This document shows positions 1-5,979 of a DNA stretch of 8,060 nt, piece by piece; positions within the stretch are counted from its first letter, which is position 1; every line of letters begins with the position of its first letter. Origin of the DNA: Candidatus Omnitrophota bacterium (GTDB lineage: Bacteria > Omnitrophota > Gorgyraeia > JAHIPI01). The stretch covers positions 1 through 8,060 of the forward strand of contig JAUWWU010000036.1 in assembly GCA_030616695.1 (NCBI GenBank), read 5' to 3'. A model generated the notes under the pieces. That model ran no database searches. It was given only the letters and a program-made list of their open reading frames with translations, and was not told the DNA's origin. Both the position numbers and the translations under genes were made by a program.

Positions 1-947
1 CCCTCCCTTATACTGGAATGGACTCCTATCACAGTCTGCTCTATTAACTTGTTTCCGGCTGTCTTACCTACTATTTCCAGGGAATTCAAGATAGGGACGC
101 CGCTTTTTACCAGCGTAGAAAGTGTCCGTGTAAACTTGCTTACTGCGACCTTTGTAAGCAATACCCCGAAAATCGGCACCTTAAGCACAAAGCTGTCAAA
201 CCTCAAACCGCCCTTCTCCGTCTTTATATATCGGTAAAAAAGAAACGCCGCGAGCGCAAACACGACCACGCCGAAAAAGAAATAGTTTCTTAAAAAATCG
301 CTTACGTTGATCAGGATCTGCGTCGGCACCGGAAGGGCAGCGCCAAAACCGGTGAATATATCTTTGAACACGGGTATTACCTTTAAGAGAAGGACGGCTG
401 TGATAACTATAGCCATGATCGTTATCATGAACGGGTATATTAATGCGGAGCGCACCTTCTTCTGAAGGTTGCTGGTCTTTTCTAAATAGCTTGCCAGCCT
501 GTCTAATATCTCGTCAAGCATACCGCTTGATTCGCCGGCCTTTACCATGTTGACAAAAAGGTTCGAGAATGCCTTCGGGTGTTTCGCTAACGCCTCAGAA
601 AGGCTCGAACCTGTTTCAATACCGTCTCTGACGCTTAGTATTACGCCGGAAAACGTCGTATTTTCCAGCTGTTCGCCCAAAATGTCAAGTGCGCTGACCA
701 GGGGTATGCCGGCGTCAACCATTGTGGCGAGCTGCCTTGAAAATACGACAATATCGTCAAGTTTTATGCCTCCGAGCGCAAATAATCCCTTTTGTTTCTT
801 AGCCGCTTCCTTGGTTTCCGTGACGGAAACTATTATCAATTCCTTTTCGCGCAGCCTATTGAGCAATACGTCTCTGTCAACAGCCTCCAGGACACCGGTC
901 ACAGTCTTACCCTCCATGCTTTTCGCTACATATCTAAATAACGGCAT
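1..947 (-). CDS. pilC: PilC/GspF-family inner-membrane platform protein of the type IV pilus, 3' end cut by window
   Basis: This is the inner-membrane platform on which the PilB and PilT motors act during pilus extension and retraction. I translated 315 codons by hand; the frame is open to the window edge. The start (MPLFRYVAKS) is typical of the family, with the small N-terminal beta region followed by the first T2SSF domain at about residues 66-189. That domain contains the family pattern FSRQLATMVDAGIPL (69-83) and the AGESSG element (137-142). Hydrophobic segments lie at about 172-190 and 222-240. A second T2SSF repeat begins near 269 (SKFTRTLSTLVKSGVPIL, 270-287), echoing the first. The family is usually about 400 residues, so roughly 85-90 C-terminal residues and the last membrane helix lie outside. 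The ATG at 947 is chosen because AAAGGA sits seven bases upstream. It follows the second pilB by 24 bases. GspF of a type II secretion system is the alternative; pilT in the operon favours a pilus. Confidence 0.95.
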   Translation of the reverse strand, partial: MPLFRYVAKSMEGKTVTGVLEAVDRDVLLNRLREKELIIVSVTETKEAAKKQKGLFALGGIKLDDIVVFSRQLATMVDAGIPLVSALDILGEQLENTTFSGVILSVRDGIETGSSLSEALAKHPKAFSNLFVNMVKAGESSGMLDEILDRLASYLEKTSNLQKKVRSALIYPFMITIMAIVITAVLLLKVIPVFKDIFTGFGAALPVPTQILINVSDFLRNYFFFGVVVFALAAFLFYRYIKTEKGGLRFDSFVLKVPIFGVLLTKVAVSKFTRTLSTLVKSGVPILNSLEIVGKTAGNKLIEQTVIGVHSSIRE

Positions 948-954
948 GAGATTT

Positions 955-960
955 TCCTTT
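955..960 (-). promoter_or_regulatory. Ribosome binding site of pilC
   Basis: The minus strand reads AAAGGA here, seven bases before the ATG at 947. It is the best Shine-Dalgarno match in the 24-base gap and fixes the pilC start, since no other start codon in frame follows the preceding stop. Confidence 0.65.
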
Positions 961-971
961 CGGTAATACGG

Positions 972-2690
972 CTACTCCTCCGTCGTTATCCTGAGCACTT
1001 CTTCAAGTGTCGTATCTCCGTTAAAAAATTTCGTCAAGGCATTGTCCCTAAGCATGACCATACCGTGCTTGAGGGCATATTCCTTTATCTGGGCGCTGGA
1101 CGCGCGCTTGATGATCATCTCGCGTATGTGGTCGTCGATAAGAAAAGTTTCGAGAGTCCCCATGCGGCCGTAATAACCGGTATGGTTGCAGCGCGGGCAC
1201 CCTTTCCCTTTGAAGAATTCTTTTGCGCCCCTTTTTCGCAACTCTTCCTCGCTAATGCCTACACGCTCAAAGACGGATTTCGGGATCTCGGTTTTTACCT
1301 TGCAATAGGGGCATATCCTGCGGCACAATCTCTGGGCTGCCGTAAGTATAATGCTTGACGCTACAAGAAAGGGCTCTACCCCCATATCGATCAACCTCGC
1401 AATAGCCCCTATTGCATCATTTGTATGAAGCGTGCTTAATACTATCTCGCCTGTCAAAGACGCTTTTATCGCTATGTCCGCCGTATCAAAATCTCGTATC
1501 TCTCCAACCATTATAATATCGGGGCTCTGCCTTAAAAGGCTCCTGAGCCCGCTGGCAAAGGTTAAACCGATCTCCGGCCTGATTTGAATTTGGGTAATCC
1601 CCTCAACCTGATATTCCACAGGGTCTTCTACTGTTATGATGCTCCTTTCCGGGGTATTAAGCTTATTTAATATAGAATATAATGTCGTGGATTTCCCGGA
1701 GCCGGTCGGCCCGGTTATAAGTATCATCCCGTAAGGCTTTTTAAGCCCTTCCTTAAACATATTCAACGGTCCTTCCAGAAACCCTAACTTGTCCAGCCCA
1801 ACGCCGAGGTCGCTCTTATCAAGCGCCCGTAAGACAACTTTGCCGCCGTAAGATATAGGCAGTATGGAGACTCTGAAATCTATTTCTTTGCCTTCCAGTT
1901 TTATTTTAAATCTCCCGTCCTGAGGGAGCCGCGATTCTGTTATGTCGAGCTTTGACATTATCTTCAGCCTGGCAAGCACCGCATTCCGATTATTTCTGGG
2001 AAGCGAAAAGGCCTGTTGGAGCTTGCCGTCAACCCTGTACCGTATCCTCAATTCCTTTTCGCAGGGTTCGATGTGAATATCGCTGGCCCTTTTTTTAATG
2101 GCTTCGGCGAGTATCAGGTCGACCATCTGGACTATAGGGGCCTTTTCGCTTTCTGCGGCAAGTTTCGATACATCGATCTCCTCTTCCTCTACAAGAGCGA
2201 AATCGCCGGCCTTTTCAGGCGACGCCTCAATGATCTTTGCCATTTCGGCCGCCTCGCCTCCGTAATAAGTGGTTATGGCATCCCTTATCTCCGACTCAGT
2301 GGCAAGGACCATATCTATTTCATACTTAGTCAGCACCTTTATATCATCGATTGCGAATATATTTAACGGGTCGCTCGTAGCCAGCGTAAGCGTATTCCCT
2401 ATCGTCGATATCGGTATAATGCAATAGTGGGTCGCGATGCGCTTTGGGATCAGCTTCAGCACATCCGGACTGACTTTATACCTCGATAGATTAATAGGCG
2501 GGATATCAAGTTCCTGGCTCATGAGTATCATGAGGTCTTTCTGGCTTATTATGCCGTCCCTGGTCAAGATTTCACCCAAGCTGCACTTCTGCCTCTTTTG
2601 CTCCTTAAGCGCCTCGTCAAGCTGCTTCTTGGTTATAAGTTTCTTAGCCAAAAAAAGCTCTATAAACCTTTTCCGTAACGACGTTACCAT
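972..2690 (-). CDS. pilB: PilB/GspE-family pilus assembly ATPase, second of two tandem copies
   Basis: A 572-residue hexameric cytoplasmic ATPase that powers pilin polymerisation; full length for the family. Residues 8-60 hold two MshEN-type 24-residue motifs, the first altered (RFIEL instead of RLGxxL), the second with LG kept but a final Glu instead of Gln. An acidic linker (about 165-182) leads to the N2 domain with the conserved SDIHIEP (203-209). The ATPase core has Walker A GPTGSGKST (327-335), Asp box ITVEDPVEY (352-360), Walker B DIIMVGEIRD (391-400) and His box STLHTNDA (419-426). Four cysteines (460, 463, 498, 501) form the zinc site usual in PilB/GspE. All catalytic elements are canonical, so this should be an active extension motor. 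It begins four bases after the stop of its paralogue with no close Shine-Dalgarno, which suggests translational coupling. A type II secretion GspE is possible; pilT and pilC nearby favour PilB. Confidence 0.94.
   Translation of the reverse strand: MVTSLRKRFIELFLAKKLITKKQLDEALKEQKRQKCSLGEILTRDGIISQKDLMILMSQELDIPPINLSRYKVSPDVLKLIPKRIATHYCIIPISTIGNTLTLATSDPLNIFAIDDIKVLTKYEIDMVLATESEIRDAITTYYGGEAAEMAKIIEASPEKAGDFALVEEEEIDVSKLAAESEKAPIVQMVDLILAEAIKKRASDIHIEPCEKELRIRYRVDGKLQQAFSLPRNNRNAVLARLKIMSKLDITESRLPQDGRFKIKLEGKEIDFRVSILPISYGGKVVLRALDKSDLGVGLDKLGFLEGPLNMFKEGLKKPYGMILITGPTGSGKSTTLYSILNKLNTPERSIITVEDPVEYQVEGITQIQIRPEIGLTFASGLRSLLRQSPDIIMVGEIRDFDTADIAIKASLTGEIVLSTLHTNDAIGAIARLIDMGVEPFLVASSIILTAAQRLCRRICPYCKVKTEIPKSVFERVGISEEELRKRGAKEFFKGKGCPRCNHTGYYGRMGTLETFLIDDHIREMIIKRASSAQIKEYALKHGMVMLRDNALTKFFNGDTTLEEVLRITTEE
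1477..1523 (-). repeat. Near-identical 47-base segment shared by the two pilB genes (copy in second pilB)
   Basis: This stretch matches 3203-3249 at 44 of 47 bases by direct comparison, in the same orientation. It encodes the Walker B region (PDIIMVGEIRDFDTAD) in both proteins. It is a by-product of paralogy under strong protein constraint, possibly kept alike by gene conversion, and not a separate element. Confidence 0.8.
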
Positions 2691-2694
2691 AATA

Positions 2695-4428
2695 TTAGCC
2701 CGTCTCCGTGCTTTGATCGCCGGCCGTAAGCCGCAGAACTTCTTCCCACGTAGTAATGCCGGCCAATACCTTTTTCAGTCCGTTCTCTCTAAGAGTCGCC
2801 ATCCCCTCTTTCACGGCCTCTTCTTTTATCTGATAGTCTTGTGCTTTATTCGCGATCAACTCTTTTATCTTCGGGGTCAGGGTAAGCGCTTCCATCAATC
2901 CGACCCTGCCTTTATATCCCGTATTAAGGCAATGCCTGCAACCCTTGCCTTTATAAGCCGCTATCTTTTTATTCATATCTATCTTGCAACCCTCAAGGGC
3001 GGAATGGGGCAATTTATACTCCTCTTTGCAGTCGGGGCATATCTTCCTCGCAAGCCGTTGCGCAGCTACCAGGACTACCGACGATGTTATGAGAAACGGC
3101 TCTATGCCCATATTGACCAGCCTGATAATAGAACCGGCAGCCGTCGTCGTGTGGAGCGTGCTGAGGACAAGATGGCCGGTAAGGGCCGATTTAATTGCGA
3201 TATCCGCCGTATCAAAATCCCTTATCTCTCCCACCATTATAATATCGGGATCCTGCCTCAGTATACTCCGCAAAGAATTCGCGAACGTCAGACCGATATT
3301 CGTCCGTATCGTGACCTGATTGATGCCGTGCAAGTCATATTCGACAGGATCTTCGACGGTAACTATATTTTTCTCCGGGGAGTCTATAAATTTTAATACT
3401 GAATAGAGCGTCGTGGTCTTGCCGCAGCCGGAAGGCCCGCACACAAGTATCATGCCATGAGGCTTTTGGGATTCTCTCTTCAAGCTTTCTAAAGGCTTTT
3501 TCTCGAACCCCAGCTTATCCAAGTCCAGCGTCGCCTGAGTTTTGTCCAAAATCCTCAGGGCAGCCTTTTCTCCGATATTCGAAGGCAGGACAGATATCCT
3601 GAAATCGACCTCTCGATTCTGGATATTTATTTTAAACCTACCGTCCTGAGGCAGCCTGTGTTCGGCTATATTCAGATTTGACATTACCTTTAACCGCGAT
3701 ACGATGCCGTCGTGCATAGAGCGCGGCGCGTTCTTCCCTTCCCTTAACACGCCGTCTACCCTATACCGGATGCGCAGTATCTTTTCCATGGGCTCGATTA
3801 AAACATCACTCGCCTTCAGCTTTATCGCCTCCGCCAGAATAAGATCCGTCATCTGCACGACGGGAGTTTCCTGGGTCATCCTGACAAGGTCTGTCGGCAG
3901 GACTTCCTCTTCCCCAACCCCCCCTTCTACCACCTCTATCGCTTTGCCTTTTTTCATCCCGGCCATCAATTCTTCTATGGCTTCATGGGTGGCCTCACCG
4001 TAATAGTCGTCAATGGCCCTCCGGATATCCTTATCCGTCGTCACCAAAATGCCGATCTGAAAACCGGTTAAGGATTTTATATCGTCTACGGCAAATATGT
4101 TGAGAGGGTCTGCCATTGCCACCGTGAGGAGATTGCCCATCTTCGAAATCGGGACGATCTGGTAATGCTCGGCCAACTTACGGGGGATCAATTTTATTAA
4201 GGAAGGTTCTATTTTATACCGGGCCAGGTTTATCGGCGGGATACCAAGCTCTTCGCTCAGGGCGACCATAAGGTCTTTTCTGTCAACAAAGCCGTTCTCT
4301 ACTAAAATGTCGCTAAGCTTTCCGCCTTTCTTCTTTTGTATATCCAGCGCCTTATTGAGCTTCTCGGAAGTAAGGATGCCCTTCTCTATCAATAATTTAT
4401 TCAGGCGCTCTTTTAGCGATAAATTCAT
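2695..4428 (-). CDS. pilB: PilB/GspE-family ATPase, first of two tandem copies, with variant motifs
   Basis: A 577-residue member of the same ATPase family, colinear with the next gene throughout. Residues 8-31 and 37-60 are paired MshEN motifs (RLNKLL and KLSDIL at their starts, so the Gly is Asn or Ser; the second ends in Glu instead of Gln). The ATPase core has Walker A GPSGCGKTT (331-339), Asp box VTVEDPVEY (356-364), Walker B DPDIIMVGEIRD (393-404), and zinc-site cysteines 464, 467, 497, 500. Two usually conserved places differ: the N2 motif reads SDVLIEP (207-213), losing the His of SDIHIEP, and the His box reads TLHTTTA (424-430) instead of TLHTNDA. Its nucleotide-binding residues are intact, so it probably still hydrolyses ATP, but its mechanical role may differ from its neighbour's. 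Its ATG lies one base after the stop of the MshEN gene, and there is only an A-rich leader, so coupled translation is likely. It may be an alternative extension motor or a partner subunit (inference). Confidence 0.93.
   Translation of the reverse strand: MNLSLKERLNKLLIEKGILTSEKLNKALDIQKKKGGKLSDILVENGFVDRKDLMVALSEELGIPPINLARYKIEPSLIKLIPRKLAEHYQIVPISKMGNLLTVAMADPLNIFAVDDIKSLTGFQIGILVTTDKDIRRAIDDYYGEATHEAIEELMAGMKKGKAIEVVEGGVGEEEVLPTDLVRMTQETPVVQMTDLILAEAIKLKASDVLIEPMEKILRIRYRVDGVLREGKNAPRSMHDGIVSRLKVMSNLNIAEHRLPQDGRFKINIQNREVDFRISVLPSNIGEKAALRILDKTQATLDLDKLGFEKKPLESLKRESQKPHGMILVCGPSGCGKTTTLYSVLKFIDSPEKNIVTVEDPVEYDLHGINQVTIRTNIGLTFANSLRSILRQDPDIIMVGEIRDFDTADIAIKSALTGHLVLSTLHTTTAAGSIIRLVNMGIEPFLITSSVVLVAAQRLARKICPDCKEEYKLPHSALEGCKIDMNKKIAAYKGKGCRHCLNTGYKGRVGLMEALTLTPKIKELIANKAQDYQIKEEAVKEGMATLRENGLKKVLAGITTWEEVLRLTAGDQSTETG
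3203..3249 (-). repeat. Near-identical 47-base segment shared by the two pilB genes (copy in first pilB)
   Basis: Partner of 1477-1523, 44 of 47 bases identical, same orientation, 1,726 bases apart. It covers the Walker B region in the first pilB. Confidence 0.8.
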
Positions 4429-4429
4429 A

Positions 4430-4882
4430 CTATTTTTTCTTTTTATAATTCTGGTCTATGGCTTTATTGATATCCGTCATTGTACTTACAAAGGCCTGTA
4501 CCTTACAGCCCGTCATAAGCTCTATATCCTCCACGGCCTGCTTATTGAGCGGATTAGACATGGCTATGGTCAGCGTATCGCCTATTTTATCTATTGCTAT
4601 AAGGCCGTATTGCCTTGCGACATTTTCCGGAATTATACTTATCGCGCTCTGGTCTATCTCGTAACTGGCGAGAGGCAAGTACGGAAAACCGTACTGGACG
4701 GTAACCGCCTGGGCTATCTCTTCCTCAGTGGCATAGCCCAGCCCCACAAGTATGGTGCCCAGCAGCCCCCCTTTCTCCTTTTGTATCTTTACGGCATTTT
4801 CTAATTCCTCTTTTTTTAAGACGCCTCTTTCGATAAGAAGGTCGCCTAATTGTTTCGATATCAGCTTTTTAATCGGCGGCAT
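4430..4882 (-). CDS. Stand-alone MshEN (GspE/PilB N-terminal, PF05157-type) domain protein
   Basis: A 150-residue soluble protein that aligns end to end with the first ~145 residues of the two PilB proteins and then stops in a lysine-rich tail (KKKK). It has no ATPase domain. Two 24-residue motifs at 11-34 and 40-63 are separated by exactly five residues (KEKGG), the spacing of the MshEN c-di-GMP receptor. Each keeps Leu-Gly at positions 2-3, the middle Gly and the closing Gln (Q34, Q63), but the leading Arg of the signature is Gln11 and Leu40. The second half (about 64-143) is the alpha/beta lobe with the family stretch ending in SNPLNKQAVEDIE. Likely role by inference: a nucleotide-responsive regulator or adaptor of the pilus motors, or a decoy N-domain that joins PilB hexamers. 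It could also be the remnant of a third pilB. Start ATG at 4882 has GAGGA four bases upstream; it follows pilT by nine bases. Confidence 0.9.
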   Translation of the reverse strand: MPPIKKLISKQLGDLLIERGVLKKEELENAVKIQKEKGGLLGTILVGLGYATEEEIAQAVTVQYGFPYLPLASYEIDQSAISIIPENVARQYGLIAIDKIGDTLTIAMSNPLNKQAVEDIELMTGCKVQAFVSTMTDINKAIDQNYKKKK

Positions 4883-4886
4883 TATG

Positions 4887-4891
4887 TCCTC
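4887..4891 (-). promoter_or_regulatory. Ribosome binding site of the MshEN gene
   Basis: The minus strand reads GAGGA directly after the pilT stop codon (TGA), four bases before the ATG at 4882. It supports this start and reinitiation by ribosomes leaving pilT. Confidence 0.65.
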
Positions 4892-5956
4892 TCATCGCTT
4901 CAAAAGCCTGGAAAGTTCATCGGGGTCAGCGGTTCTTGAAAAGGCATCTTCATATGTAATAGCCTTCTTTTGGTATAACTCGTAGAGGGCCTGGTTCATG
5001 GTGCGCATCCCCTCTTTCTGCCCTGTCTGTATGTTCGAATATATCTGATGGATCTTGGATTCCCTTATTAATGACCTTATGGCAGGGGTCACTACAAGGA
5101 CCTCCGACGCTAATACCCGGCCGGCAGAATCCTTTTTCGGTATTAATTGTTGCGCCAGGATCCCGAGCAATACAAACGATAGTTGGGTCCTTATCTGCTG
5201 TTGCTGGTGGGCCGGGAATACATCGATGATTCTATTAATAGTCTGCACGCCATCCGAGGTATGAAGAGTAGCTAATACAAGGTGACCTGTTTCGGCAATG
5301 ATCAACGCAGACTCTATCGTTTCCAGGTCCCGCATTTCGCCTACGAGTATGACATTGGGGTCCTGCCGTAATACGTGTTTAAGTGCCGCCCCGAAAGAAT
5401 GGGTATCATGATGCACCTCGCGCTGGTCTATAATGGCCTTTTTGTTCTTGTGGACAAACTCTATGGGGTCCTCTACTGTGATAATGTGGCAATCGCGCTC
5501 GTCGTTAATAAAGTCGACCATGGATGCCAATGTCGTAGATTTGCCCGTGCCGGTTGCGCCTGTTATAAGCACAAGGCCGTTCGGTTTTCTGCAAAAGGAC
5601 GTCACCACATTAACGGGCAGGCCGCACTGTTCAAAATTCATTATCTCATACGGGATCATCCTGATGGCCACGCCGATATTGGACCTCTGGATAAATACAT
5701 TCACCCTGAATCTGCTTACATTGGCTATCTCGAACGAAAAATCAAGCTCCTTATCCCTCTCGAAGATCGCTATCTGTTCTTTTGTAAGCATGCTATAGGC
5801 GATATCTTTAGTATCTGCGGGAGAGAGCATGGTCTTGTCTGCCTCGTAAAGCTTTTCATCGATCCTTATCCTCGGCATCGAATGTGCGGTGACATGCAGG
5901 TCGGACGCCCCCTTTTCCACTAAGACCTTAAGAAGTTTTTTTATCTCAATAGCCAT
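4892..5956 (-). CDS. pilT: PilT, type IV pilus retraction ATPase
   Basis: A 354-residue cytoplasmic hexameric ATPase that depolymerises the pilus for twitching; length is normal for PilT. The N-terminal PAS-like domain opens with GASDLHV (16-22). The core has Walker A GATGTGKST (133-141), Asp box VEDPIEF (161-167), Walker B NVILVGEMRD (201-210) and His box ATLHTSD (229-235). The C-terminal AIRSLIRE (292-299) corresponds to the AIRNLIRE motif that marks PilT and is needed for retraction, and it separates PilT from PilB/GspE, as does the lack of the four-cysteine zinc site. The usual Gly in the RVDG turn near residue 33 is Glu (RIDE), a mild departure. The ATG at 5956 is supported by AGGAGA just upstream. 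It is the second gene of the operon, 23 bases after the sensor gene. PilU is the alternative paralogue, but the AIRNLIRE-like motif and upstream position of a single copy favour PilT. Confidence 0.97.
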   Translation of the reverse strand: MAIEIKKLLKVLVEKGASDLHVTAHSMPRIRIDEKLYEADKTMLSPADTKDIAYSMLTKEQIAIFERDKELDFSFEIANVSRFRVNVFIQRSNIGVAIRMIPYEIMNFEQCGLPVNVVTSFCRKPNGLVLITGATGTGKSTTLASMVDFINDERDCHIITVEDPIEFVHKNKKAIIDQREVHHDTHSFGAALKHVLRQDPNVILVGEMRDLETIESALIIAETGHLVLATLHTSDGVQTINRIIDVFPAHQQQQIRTQLSFVLLGILAQQLIPKKDSAGRVLASEVLVVTPAIRSLIRESKIHQIYSNIQTGQKEGMRTMNQALYELYQKKAITYEDAFSRTADPDELSRLLKR

Positions 5957-5960
5957 GTCG

Positions 5961-5966
5961 TCTCCT
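5961..5966 (-). promoter_or_regulatory. Ribosome binding site of pilT
   Basis: The minus strand reads AGGAGA, four bases before the ATG at 5956, preceded by a run of A. It is a strong Shine-Dalgarno and fixes the pilT start. Confidence 0.75.
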
Positions 5967-5979
5967 TTTTCGGATTAAT

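Noticed and set aside
547..966. 139-codon open frame on the plus strand
   Set aside because: It is antisense to the conserved first half of pilC and to its ribosome binding site.
2437..3396. 319-codon open frame on the plus strand
   Set aside because: It runs antisense across the junction of the two pilB genes, has no recognisable domain and reads as low-complexity mirror translation of strongly conserved ATPase codons.
4430..4882. Lone MshEN gene as a frameshifted part of the following pilB
   Set aside because: The following pilB has its own complete MshEN domain, so the two are not pieces of one broken gene.
5375..5923. 182-codon open frame on the plus strand
   Set aside because: It lies antisense inside pilT, whose protein is clearly real; no domain or ribosome binding site supports the antisense frame.
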